In this document: piece by piece, positions 46,501-57,783 of the stretch
Position numbering within the stretch: position 1 is the first letter of the stretch
Layout of the letters: every line of letters begins with the position of its first letter
Assembly: GCA_015179045.1 (NCBI GenBank)
Contig: WHUZ01000005.1
Location: forward strand, 1,922,001-1,986,000
Direction of reading: 5' to 3'
From: Kalaharituber pfeilii
Taxonomy: Eukaryota > Ascomycota > Pezizomycetes > Pezizales > Pezizaceae
Length of the DNA: 64,000 bases
Made by a program: the position numbers and the translations under genes
The notes under the pieces: model-generated
What the model was told of the DNA's origin: nothing
Database searches by the model: none
The model's input: only the letters and a program-made list of their open reading frames with translations

Positions 46501-49371
46501 ACATTTTTCCTAGCATTCTTCTTACATTTTGTAAGCAGAGATCATATTTTAAATTCACGGCACACATATTTTATAGACGATTATCTATTTTCTGAATGCG
46601 TAATAAGTACATACATCTATAGCTAGATGCGGAACGAGAGCAGCTAGATGCGCCTTTTTTCTGCGGTATCATAGACTAAAAAGTGTGGGTATCTGTATCA
46701 TAAACACCGATCACAGCGACCAATTACGAGGGTACATCCAGGTGCTAAATATTTTGGGTCAGAGACAGCTGTTAGTTTACATTGTTTTTGTGGAACAGCT
46801 GCAGTTGGAATATCGAATGGGATGCCAAGCTCCGCAGAATCATGGTTGTACAGGGACGCACGGCCCTGTCTAGTCTGGTTGCGGCTTTGGTCACTTCTTG
46901 AAGAAGACACAACTAGACTAGAACGGGACTAGGTGAGATCAAAAGCAGATGCAAGTTAAAATATTCAGCTGAACCTTAAGCACATCGTGGGAAAAAGCAG
47001 CAGAAAATATAGTGGCTATGGATTAGGAAAAAGGTGGAGTCAAAGGAATAATGTGTGGAACAGAATTGAGGCATCAATCCATTTTTGAATTTATCAGCTG
47101 GAACCAATGACTCTTGACTTCATCCTTCCTTGTTGCGTAGGACGGCCTGGCACGCATGAGGTACTATCAATTTATGTAGCATGGGGTTGGTGGAATCACA
47201 ACTGAACAGCTGCAGGCACCATCCAAAGACGAATCCAGTCTCGAACCAATAATCCATGCATATAATATGTACTCTGCAAGATGTGATGGAGCTGTAGAGT
47301 CACATGATTTACAAGCTGAACGACCAGAGCTACGAACGTCGTACAGGAAGTTGGAAAAAGTTGCATGGCTAGAAAATGTGCTAGTTGATATATACAACGG
47401 CTGATGATTGGTTTCCGAATACCTTTCACAATGTCAGTGAGGCTTAGGTTCAAGAGCCTGCAACTACTGAGCTGTAGAGTACATATCTTGCCCGACAATT
47501 CAAGCCGTGGAAAGGATGAACTTCAATTGCCTTACTTCATTGGATTCGGAGTTGACGCCGGTGATTGCATTCGATCTTCATGGGGCTCATCAGAAGTTTT
47601 AGCCGTGTACTGAAGGGGGGGGGCGCAGCTGATTATCGAATAGCTATTGTTGGATTCGGCATGTTGAATCGTTGAACAGATGCCAGCTGTTTGAATTTAG
47701 ACAATGGATACGTGCTATGGTAGCACCCTAGTGCATCTTCAAAGTGGCTGGAAGTGGGTGATTTTGACAGGGAGCAAACAGTGTGCTGTCCCAAGCCATG
47801 GCCTTGATTGACAAGCTGAACAAGGAGGCACACCATTATCCAGCTTTCATATTGGAAACGATCAACGATTTTTGAGATGCATTACAATCTCCGCTCAACT
47901 CCGAGCTCCATACAAGCGCAATAATAGGGATAGCCCAATCACAAAAATGGGAAGTTCAGCAGTGGTTTGTATGTTGAATGAGACACCCATTTCACTTTGG
48001 GGATACTATTAGGACCTGGCTGTGCTGCATTGCGGTGCTGTGGGGCCACAATCGCATCATTGCACATTACCATGATGTGAATCACAGCTTGCAATATCTG
48101 TAGTAAGAGCAGTTAACTCGAAGTGTTGGAGCCGGGCTCATTCGACGGCTCTTTTGATAGGATATTGCTTCCGTGTAGCATCTTAAACTTCTTAAGCGTA
48201 TAAGAAGGTTTGCAATCCTCCTCAGTTGAGGGCTCAGGAGGTCAGAGATCCACAGTGCAATGCAACCACCGTGAACTGCTCAAATCTGATATACTTCTAT
48301 ACATCCTGACTTACCTATACGTTTTACATGGGCATTGATACAGCTGGGCATGATAACGGTAGAGGCTGACCCCGGCATGCGAACCGCGCACCCGCCACCC
48401 CGCCCTCCCTCCCTCCCTCCCTCCCTCCCTTCCACTCTCCCACTCTCCCACCGAGACACTGAGAAGGGGATAAGACTAATACCGATACCAGGTCCCCAGA
48501 TATCAGATAGTGCGACCTAACCTTGGTTCAACGATCCGCCCACCCTCAAACTGCGAACCATGCACATGTAACTGAGCACCACACGTTACATGTGCCATTC
48601 AGCCGCACCTGGATCGCCGCAAAGCACCAGTCTTCTCAACGCCAACCTCAATGTCTACGTAGGAGTTAGGCGATATTAATCGGCTGAACGACGTCAAGTG
48701 AACGTCGTCGGGGCATAGCCCTACGCGTGATAGACATGTGTGCAAACGAAATGGGCTATGGAGATGGACTCGCGGTGGTCTGACTGTATGCCCTACGAAG
48801 AGGTTGGCATAAGCCTTGGCCACCCGTTTGGGAAGTGGCGAGTTACAACCGCGCGAAAGTATGATACGCACGCGGGCGCCTCGAATCGCCGGTATTGAGC
48901 GTCGCCCCGCCATGTCTCCTCTCCCGACGCTTCAGGCGCCATAGCCGCACGCCCAAATTCGCAGACCCCCGTTTGGCTTATTTTTAGTCAAACTCGCTGG
49001 ATACAATGCTTGGTACCGATAAGGATCCTTGCTGTTGGTAGCGCTCGATATACGATGACTGAGACATTCACATGCAGCTCTAATTTGACAGTTGTATTTG
49101 GTGTGTTTAGCATTCACGGTTTGGGTCCCTGCAGCCCTACCAACATCTTCTTCGCTGCGCAACCTTCTCTCCAGTCAGCAAATGATTGGTGATGATCCAC
49201 GGTCTATTATTCCCCTGAAGGAGCATGGCGTAAGTTCGCATTTCCGCCATGGCTACACAAGGCAATGCCTGCGACTCACCTAGATGACTGGCGAATTGGC
49301 TATGTGCTTTTCGTCACTACGCCCTGTAACGATGGTGGGAGCGGCTGGGAGAAAGCAGCCTGAGGAGCTCT
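43558..49371. other. 5.8-kb gene-poor stretch
   Basis: No gene supported. ORFs of 60-116 codons are scattered on both strands (e.g. 44503-44820, 46217-46567, 48599-48913) without recognisable domains or coherent splice partners. A (CCCT)n microsatellite lies at 48403-48430. No tRNA-like clover-leaf or transposon termini were noticed. Confidence 0.4.
48403..48430. repeat. (CCCT)n microsatellite
   Basis: Seven tandem CCCT/CCTC units. Confidence 0.85.
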
Positions 49372-49379
49372 TATTTAAG
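49372..49379 (+). promoter_or_regulatory. Possible TATA element of the DUF2235 gene
   Basis: TATTTAAG about 170 bases upstream of the ATG at 49542. It is a reasonable match and distance, but AT-rich matches occur by chance. Confidence 0.3.
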
Positions 49380-49541
49380 GTCAAGAAGGGATGGTATTCA
49401 CCACTTTCTGCGGGAAACCTCCAATATCCCAGATCCTCTAATTACTGACAGACTCAAAAAAATCAAAGCATCTGACGAAGGCAGCTAGCTCAGGCCCAAT
49501 TGAACATTAGAGCACGACAGGTGTTGAAGACAAAAACTCAG

Positions 49542-51824
49542 ATGAATCAAGAAGTCCCCTCAATGTCGGCCAAACCAAAAGCAGGCTGTAGTCGCTTGTT
49601 TCCAGGAAAGAGAATCATTATATGCTGTGACGGTAAGTAGTTTATTTCTTTACAGTAGGAAAAAAATTCCCTAAGAAATAAGCTGATAAAGATTTTGAAT
49701 AGGAACATGGCAAGATTCTGACGGCGGAACTTTTGAAGTTCCGACGAATGTGACGAGGTTGGCAAGAGCCATAGAGCCAGTAGCTAGCGATGGAACGCCG
49801 CAGGTACGCTATAGCAGCAGTAATTCATCACTGAATTTGACGGAAGCAAGGTTGATTATAACATTAATGTTTGCCATGCAGATTGTTTATTACCAAAGTG
49901 GTGTGGGGACAAATTATGGAATGGTCGGTCGAGTAATCAGTGGTAAGTTCAACCAATGTTTTCAGTATCCATGTAAATATTCACATAGACTCTTTTGCAG
50001 GTACAACTGGGCAGGGACTTTCTGAAAACGTTCGAGAAGCCTACACCTTCCTTGCGAATAATTACGCTACTGGAGACAAAGTCATATTGGTATGTATCGC
50101 CGAAGTAGACTCGTTTGCTGAGGACGCTTTCCTGTTTTTTCAAACTTTCTCATTCTATTTGATACCTGGGTTATGACTCTGAAGCATTTCGTCTCATATA
50201 CCAATACCCGCTTCATCCTTGGTTTTTGCTTTTAGCTATATTAATCATCATATAGTATACCCTATGGTCTTTCTTACCTCGACGTCTCGAAGATACCCAT
50301 TTCCTCCAATACCCGTATACCCAAAGTAACAGCCGTTACTCGTTCTTTTGATTTATTCTCTCGACCTCGATTTTTGATATCTCTTGTATTTCCTTTGATA
50401 CCCAATACCCAATACCCACCTATAACTCGTTTCCGCTTGCAGTGGTATAAATTGAATTCCTTTCTATACCAATACCCATTACCAGTATGATGCAGTTTAA
50501 CCGTACAAGCGATTGTTTTATGACATGATGCCTTGCATTCCTATACCCATATATCCATATACCCAGGAATACTATGGCAGCCCCGGGGCTTTTAAACAGG
50601 CTCGAGTTGGTATGGTATATTTTACTTAGCCAGCAATGTTTTGCGTATCCTCTGGGTTATGCTCTTCGCTAATTGTATTTATTGCAGATTGGATTTTCTC
50701 GCGGCGCATATACGGCGCGCTCAATTTGTGGTCTCATCAATCGTGTTGGTATTCTCACACGCCGTGGCATGGATCAGTTCTTCACTGTTTACAATGACTA
50801 CCAACAATGCAAACTTGACCTGAAATATGCAGAAGACCTAGCTACCCGTGAGAATGGTGCCTTGGTTCACAAGAACTCATCTTTCATAACTGCTATTCTC
50901 TGCTTCGACACTGTCGGAAGTTTAGGAATACCATCCATTGGATACTTGAAATGGAGGGACTTCAACAAACAATTTGAGTTCCATGATACTGGAATCAATA
51001 TGGGAAAGGTCGGCTTTGCGTTCCATGCCTTAGCCCTCGACGAGAACAGAGGACCATTCACTCCCTCACTTTGGGAAAACCCTCCCCCAACTGAATCACC
51101 GTTATCCATTGGGCAACGCCCTACGAACCTCCGCCAGTGCTGGTTCCCCGGTGTTCATACGAATATTGGAGGAGGATATGATGACCAGGAAATTGCAGAC
51201 ATTACATTAGCTTGGGCTGTCGAGATGCTTCAAACTGTGGCAAACGCTGTTGATTTCTGCGAATCCTACCTGGATAAAGTTATCGAGAACGAAGATGCAC
51301 ATTCGAGTGGAGAATGGGCTGAAGGGAAAGTCTATGATTCTGCTATTGGTATCTTTAAACTGGTTTCAGGGAAATACCGTACGCCGGGTGAATACAAGCG
51401 AATAATCCCTGGCTCAGATTTTGGAGAATGCATCCATCCTAGCGTGAGGGTAAGGATGGAGAATATGAACCGAAACAAACTGAAACCTAAATGGGTTTGC
51501 AAAGCGCTGGAGGGCTGGGAGTACGAGCGTGATGAGTCTGCTGGGGGGTGGAAATGGTACAAGAAAGGGAAGGATGGGAAGGTGGTGGCAGAGCTGATGG
51601 AAGAGCCACTAGGGATGGTTGAGAAGAAGCTTGCCGGGAGGCGAGTCATTGAGAAGTACTTTGGCACGGAGGCCTGGGATGTTCCGGATGATGAGTTCGC
51701 TAATAAATGTGTCACCGCTCCGGCAGAGATTGTGGTGGCTCAGGGCGCGACAAATGGTGTTTCTGCTTGGGAAACGGTTGGAAAAAATTTGAGTGCGCCG
51801 ACAAACGGTGTAAATGGGAATTGA
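49542..51824 (+). CDS. DUF2235 alpha/beta hydrolase (Tle1-like)
   Basis: Five exons: 49542-49632, 49703-49803, 49882-49942, 50001-50089 and 50688-51824; 1479 nt, 492 aa, phases consistent. The N-terminus carries the family hallmark IIICCDGTWQDSDGG (split by intron 1). The nucleophile is Ser118 in GFSRGA, placed right after a 598-nt intron. Asp188 in CFDTVGSLG and His271 in WFPGVHTNIGGGY complete the probable catalytic triad. DUF2235 is related to the catalytic domain of bacterial Tle1 phospholipases; fungal members are widespread and mostly uncharacterised, so lipid or ester hydrolysis is inferred. No signal peptide or membrane segment is seen. The C-terminal ~60 residues are low in conservation and end NGVNGN. 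Introns 1-3 are 58-78 nt; the fourth is unusually long. Confidence 0.92.
50090..50687 (+). repeat. Long intron filled with ATACCC repeats
   Basis: The fourth intron of the DUF2235 gene is 598 nt, about eight times its neighbours, and contains eleven ATACCC units, partly clustered (e.g. ATACCCAATACCCAATACCC near 50400). The splice ends GTATGT and TTGCAG are good. Confidence 0.75.
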
Positions 51825-54714
51825 AAGAGCAACGGACTGAACTAAGATTAGTTGAACATGATAGCATTTCGTTTTCTGGAGATAAGATTATTTTGTTCAC
51901 CTCCTACTAAGGTATTCACTATTCAGGGGACTGGGTAGGAAATGGGTGAATCGCATGGCTTCGAATCCTTTGCTTTGTTTTGTTGCTTTATGTTTCTTTA
52001 CTTCATTGATTTCTATCATTTGTTTCATAATTTGTATTACTCCTCTCCTGTTGTTTCGTGCTACATTATCTCACTGGTGATGGTGGCTCTAGCCTGTGTT
52101 TGGTAATTTGGAATTTCCTCTTCCGTCATTTGGGCCTTGGGCTGTATTAGGACTAATGCGACTTTGTTTATATGCAATTGACTTACGTACTTAAAATTTG
52201 GTTTCCAATCCTCGAACTGTCTTCATGAGGCTGAGCACCATGAGCCTTTGGGTTTGTGATCTAGGATTAGCTACTTACATATGAAGCGGGAGGTTTGGTG
52301 AATTGAGGTGGCGTGTCGGACGCCGGGAGCAGAAGCCGGGAATGGGGTAGTAGATGACCGAAAATACTGTATTCTGACACACGAGGATGGTACATATATT
52401 GGTCAGTCACATGCGATTCGCCAGCTCTCTTAATTAACAGCCATCCATGAACAGACAAGGCTGCCTTAGGGGTGAGTAATGGTTGTCACATGCGGCGTGC
52501 GCGCAACGCCCGCTCTCGTATCATAATGTGGCAATTGCCTTGCATCTCTCTTTACTCAGAAGTTTTTAAGCACGTGACGTGGTAACTATTCAGGCAGCTT
52601 GTAACGATGCTTTGTACAACCAAGTGTAGGGAAGATGAGCAAATTTGCTGCACAGGCACAGTCATGGTCCTGCATTCTGTGCTGTTTCTTACACACGCAT
52701 GCTATTTTTATGATCTATATAACTAAGTAGCTTACACCAGTCTGGATCCTTCTATCCTGTACCAGAATTAGTAGACTCAGGGTAAGCAGTGCAGCTCGGT
52801 GTGTGGTCCAGCCCTTGATCTGCTCTTACAATCACTTTTATCGTTAGTCGCATCTTTCATCCTGCCTGTTCAGTAACCGGAAATAAACTATAGTCAATCC
52901 AATCGCATTGCGTAAATAAGCATGCACCGGAACTTTAAAAGCACTTACGGAACTATTTTTTATTCTCCGAGAAGCTTTTAGAAATGTTCCGATTAACCAT
53001 GTTTTAAGTAGGTAAGCCGCATACATGGGGTGTTACCACAGTGGTTCGACGGCGTTGATATGAGCACCAATGCCCGCATTGCCCCCTCTCCCACCTTCCC
53101 GTAACTCTCTTTGCGCTCAATATTAATACTTCGAAAATTGCGTCTGTAGGGATTGTTCCCTGGATTAATCCTGGGCGCTTTTTAAATGACGTAGGTTGGC
53201 TGATCAAGTGCCCGTTCGGCGACCTTGATATTTACACTGCTTACAATGTATTAGTGAAACATGAACATTGGATGGATGGATGGGGCGTGCAATGCTTTAG
53301 GGTTGCGATCTGGAAAAGTGGCACGGGAGATACATATGAGATTTTAAAGGGTAAGTGCATGCGAATTCATCAGTAGAATATATATTTGTAAGTACGTATA
53401 TATGTGACAAGGCGCTCTAGTCTGGGATGCTGGATTTGTTTGTGGAGCCTGACGGAAGGCCTGAAAAGAATGCGAAAAAAACGAAGTTCACGATATAGTA
53501 TCCTCCTCAGACAAGAACTAGATAATGGCAGTTTTGTGACAGAGGAATAGGTCTCTCCTAGCGTCTTCATTGAGCCTCTACTATAACTCATACCACATTC
53601 TTTCAAAGCACTCTATAAAATTTCTACGTATACTTGTATCAGCTCTTGAGGGTAAGAAACCTGCATTGTCATCCCTACCCCTCTCTCGTGCCCGTGAGCT
53701 ACTCAGTTCTGGTGGCCATGGATCTGGTCCGTAGCCCTACTCTCTCGACATCCATCCTCCATTCTATCCCACATATTTAAGATCTATACAATGCTCTATA
53801 TGTCTACAGTAATAAGATGCGGATGTAACCTGCATGCCGTGCTTTGGATTGTTTACTGAAACTTTAATTCCGCAGCTGCCACACAAAAATAAGAACATTT
53901 TGCTTATATGTATTATACGTTTGAGACCGCTCCACAACTTAGTCTCATGCCACTAGCCGCCGCTAAGTTAAACGTAACTTCAATTCATGCTAGTTAACTT
54001 CCACTAGCTGATAGCTGTAACCGCGCTAAGCCTAACAAAGGAGTCCTTTTTTTTGCATTTCCCGTTTGGGACGCAAGGGAAGAAAATTAGACCTAGATCT
54101 ATTTTGTGCGAGAAGGAATCGGGAAGACAGAATAGATATTTGCTTATTGAGCCGGGGAGATGGGTTTGTTTAATGTTTTGGGATGCGCAGCGATAGCTGT
54201 ATAACTAATGTAGGCACTCAAAGGCGACTATGTATCAATTTCTGACCGATTTTTGGGGATAGTGACGATGAAGGGGAGTATACCTGGCTTCTCTTTCGTC
54301 CTTCAAACCCCGTATTATGATCATAATGCTTGGTTCTCCCATTACTCGGAGGTTGAATCTTGGGTTTGGTAGAGTTCCAGACGTGGATTATGGATGACAT
54401 GACACGGAATTCCCGAAAATAAATAGTTGAGGCTCAAGACAAAATCATCGCAAAAAATTCAGCCGCACAAACTTCACGTAATGAGTTGCAGTGGGTTGTT
54501 TGAGTTAAGCTTTTAATATGTTGGACAGCTTGGAGTGGATAGAAAGGTGCGATTTTTGGGATTTATTTTATTTCCTTTTGTCAATTCCTACACCCCACCT
54601 GTAAATGCTTGCTTGTTTCTTTTTGTTAACAGTTCACAAGTGAGTTGAGCGCTTTGGTGTTTTGGTTTAGGGAGAGTCATCCCCGCTTGCTTATTGCTCC
54701 TCTGATGCGCGACC
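51825..54714. other. 2.9-kb gene-free stretch
   Basis: 3' region of the DUF2235 gene, then AT-rich sequence. A 60-codon minus frame at 54218-54400 has a basic, protein-like composition and a possible donor after RKRSQ, but no convincing next exon. Confidence 0.4.
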
Positions 54715-54766
54715 ATATAGGAATTGCAGCCCTGCCATGGCTTAGCGCTGTAAGCGGGGTTACGTG

Positions 54767-54805
<39 letters not shown>

Positions 54806-54815
54806 GAAATTGCAG
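54715..54815 (+). mobile_element. Family-A retroposon insertion
   Basis: ATATAGGAATTGCAG (54715-54729) and ATATAGAAATTGCAG (54801-54815) flank CCCTGCCATGGCTTAGCGCT, then GTAAGCGGGGTTACGTGATT, then about 31 A. This is a 15-bp target-site duplication with one mismatch, a clear target-primed insertion of ~70 bp. Confidence 0.85.
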
Positions 54816-54887
54816 CTTCAACGTATTTCCTACACTTGGCCCTAACGGCAGATGCAACTCAGGAATATCTATAACAATATCAAAAAT

Positions 54888-54938
54888 ACATAGGGCGGCA
54901 TGCGCATAATGATATTAAAAAAAAAAAAAAAAAAAAAG
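54888..54938 (+). mobile_element. Family-B retroposon tail
   Basis: ATAGGGCGGCATGCGCATAA, then TGATATT and ~19 A. No target-site duplication was located, so the 5' end may lie farther upstream. Confidence 0.6.
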
Positions 54939-56131
54939 GTAATTGGATTTCGCCAGAACAAGGGCGCCGAAAGATTAGCAGCCTGTTTGGGACTTAGGGA
55001 ATGTTACACTGTTCGCATCCACGCCGGAGAACTGCTAGATTATGGAGAAAAGGAAATGCAAGAGCGTTTACGAATCGATAACCAGGCACTACTGGCCATC
55101 ACGAGAACTGGAGTGAAGGTAAGAAAATTGCGTTTGAGGCGGAGAGGTGAACGGATCCTCTGACACTGGAAAGGCCACTCTAGGATAAAGTGGAGCTCAG
55201 AAATTGGTTGACTTGTGTTGGGACTGGGGATATCGCACTCGGGATTTGGAAACAAGGATGAGACTGTTGGAATAGGTGGATTCAAGTTCTTCTGAGACTC
55301 CTGGAATTGATAACTATAAATGAAAAATGTGGCAGGAAAAAATGGCGAGGGGTATAAAGGATCTCAGAAGAGACCGGGTAGGTTGTGTTTAATTGCAAGT
55401 AAAAAGGTCATCCCTTCTCTTCTCCGGATTTTTTATTCTCAAGCAGAATCAGGAGGAGAGGGACAGAAATGAATAATAGGAGGCAGGCTTCATTGAATAT
55501 GAGCTGGGAAGATGTGGGTGCATCCTCGCAATTGTCGAGAATACATGCCGTTCGGTGTTCGTCGATACTAGTGAGGCCTGGTTTTATGTGCGCTAGAGGC
55601 ACTTGGAAGCTGATGGAGATGCTGACATACTGAGATCATTTCTGGATTGAATGTTAGAAAAAAGGAAACTGGTTGAAGGAGTAATTAACAGACCTGTGCC
55701 TGAATTAATGGACACTGAAGGGATTTTGTGACGCTGCGGCAGGCGTAAAGTATGAAAAGTGTTACCCTCAACTCAAATATCGGGAGAGGTAGGTAGCGCT
55801 ATTTTTTGGTTCATTACTTATATGCAGCCTAGCCAATGGCGAGGCACTAGTCTCGTAACAAGCCGCTGATTAACGAGACACGGCTAACGTGCGTGAAAGA
55901 AACTACTTCATGCTTGCCTGTCTCCATCACCTTGATCTTGTAAATGTTCACTCGATCTAAGACCCTCCAGTTAGGGTCTCTGCCACCGCACATTCCCTTC
56001 CTGTCAATGCAAGGCCTCCTTCACCATCCCCACGAGCAGCCTGACTATCAACCTCGCCATCCTTGGGTGCCGGCCAGCCCCTCAACTCCGCCCAAGAGGG
56101 GTCTCAGGGCCCCGCCATCTGCTGCACCCTT
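54939..56131. other. Intergenic, no supported gene
   Basis: A plus frame just after the poly(A) (to 55163; GAERLAACLGLRECYTVRIH) and a minus frame 55408-55602 with a hydrophobic C-terminal half look protein-like but have no known family. The last 200 bases before 56131 may be further decayed LINE sequence. Confidence 0.3.
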
Positions 56132-56485
56132 CTATCCAGTGACTGCCGTCTCCCTTGTTTTCCCGCACAGACTGCAACCGTCCTCCTGGCAACCTGCTTG
56201 AGTCGGCTTCTCCATGATTCGCATCCCTGTCATGAAGCATGTGGGTCGTTTCGGCCCTTTCCGTCCAACTTCTCTGTTGATCGGAATCCCACCGCCCGGC
56301 GTCTGCTGTCTCTCCTCCCCGTCCGCCCTCTCATTTCCGTCGATGCCTGTATGTCCTTTCACCCATACGACCCCTAACGTTATGCCCTTATCCCTCAATA
56401 CTCTTGTCAGCCGGTCTATGGCCCAGGATGATATCCATACCCTTCCCTCCGCCAGGCTACAGATGAGGTTAGTTAGGTAGTACTA
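56132..56485 (-). pseudogene. LINE RNase H domain relic
   Basis: An open minus frame reads ...GRVWISSWAIDRLTRVLRDK then GVVWVKGHTGIDGNERADG. The WVKGHTGIDGNERAD segment is the highly recognisable C-terminal part of the RNase H domain of non-LTR retrotransposons and of their host-type relatives. The earlier catalytic Asp/Glu blocks and the reverse transcriptase are missing, so this is a fragment. A CX2C pair follows (GCSLCGK). It is a candidate source of the short poly(A) insertions, but that link is inference. Confidence 0.7.
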
Positions 56486-57360
56486 TACTGATTATCTATG
56501 TCTCTCACCAGGAAGACGACGTCACTATTCGGATATTCATGATCAATCGCTACTACCGCGGCCGGCCGCTACTTCTACATCGTTGACGGTCGCAGCTCTC
56601 CTAGAAACATGGACTCCTTCGCCCCAGTACCCGTCTCCAGGCATCGAATTGAAGCCTGATCCAGTTCTGGTCCTCCCGATGTTGATTATTACAATTTCGA
56701 CCCGGCTCACATCACACTACACAATCCTACACCCCTCTTCCAGCTCTATCTCCACCCTCCATTATCACTTGTCCTCAAGACATATACTTGGAGATTGATG
56801 GCCTCTGGTGGCTTGTATCCTATGGCGTGGTCTCTGTCATTGTCCACAAAATGTCTATGTATGTCCTGGTGTCTTCCGCCCAAGGACAAGTCGCTTCAGC
56901 ACGAGTAAAGAAACCATTTTGGAGATAATTGTATGCAAGGGACTCGATTCAAACGCACTATAGGAATGCGTTGAGATAGAGTGAAAGCAGAGCATTTGAG
57001 AGCTACATATAGGGAAGCTAAGTCAGGGGGAATGGAGGTCAGAAAATCAGAGTCGTCTAGGTAAGCCCCTCTAACTCCCTCCTTTCAAGTGCTCTACTAA
57101 AGAGGGAAGTCTGTAACTCCGTAAAAAAAATGCAAGTATGTGCGACAATAAGTGAAAGGTGAGTAAGTTGTCGATGATGCACACGCCGTAGTTGGGCCGT
57201 AGTAGGCAAACACTTGCTAGATACCTGTAAAAAATAAACTTGATGGTGCTCTGTACTAGTAAAGTGAACTGAAGGTGAGTATTATTTACAAAAAAAAAAA
57301 AAAAAAATGTGACCTGGCTGTTGAGGAAACACGTTCCAAGGAAACTTGTGTTACTTATAG
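56486..57360. other. Intergenic, no supported gene
   Basis: Possibly more decayed LINE sequence at its left end (56486-56620); nothing else recognised. An A run lies at 57291-57306. Confidence 0.35.
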
Positions 57361-57596
57361 AGTTTTTACTCTATTTTTTTTTTTTTTTTTTTTTTTTTTT
57401 ATCATTACTCGCATGCCGTCCTGTGGGCAGCCTTTCCCCCCAGCAGGCCCACCAGGGTGCGCACTCCGAAGCCCAGTGTCTGTCGGGGCCTATAGTCCAA
57501 TCCCAGCCTGTTTCTTTCCCCGGCACATTGAGCTTTGGCTAGTTGGCGCATCCCCGCCTCCGTTACTGTCTTGGTATTGTAGAAAGTTTACTCTAT
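57361..57596 (-). mobile_element. Family-B retroposon, ~210 bp, longest copy
   Basis: AGTTTTTACTCTAT (57361-57374) and AGTTTACTCTAT (57585-57596) flank a T tract followed by ATCATTACTCGCATGCCGTC and ~150 bp more (CCCCAGCAGGCCCACCAGGG...). On the minus strand this is a poly(A)-tailed element, and it shows more of the family-B body than any other copy in the window. The duplication is imperfect by two bases. Confidence 0.7.
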
Positions 57597-57703
57597 AGAG
57601 GAAAGGCCACAGGCCGGCCAGAGTCATCAATTCCTTTCCCATAGGCCAGTGCCCTTTGTGCACAGACGGTCTCGAAACAGGTGGAGGGAAGAGAAGTGAA
57701 ATT

Positions 57704-57783
57704 GTGTCAAGTGGGGCTTTTTTTTTTTTAATATCCAGTAACCCCGCTTACTGCTGCTCGCTATGGCAGGGCGTGTCAAGTAG
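57704..57783 (-). mobile_element. Family-A retroposon insertion, 58 bp
   Basis: GTGTCAAGTGG (57704-57714) and GTGTCAAGTAG (57773-57783) flank a T tract, AATATCCAGTAACCCCGCTT and GCTCGCTATGGCAGGGC. Minus-strand family-A copy with a target-site duplication. Confidence 0.75.

Noticed and set aside
48599..48913. 104-codon minus-strand ORF
   Set aside because: Arg-rich, no known motif, no neighbouring exon; not enough to call a gene.
50160..50580. TACCC repeats as internal telomere sequence
   Set aside because: Units are ATACCC with irregular spacing inside a spliced intron, not CCCTAA telomere repeats.
56063..56480. Plus-strand ORFs of ~88-104 codons
   Set aside because: Antisense shadows of the LINE RNase H relic on the minus strand.
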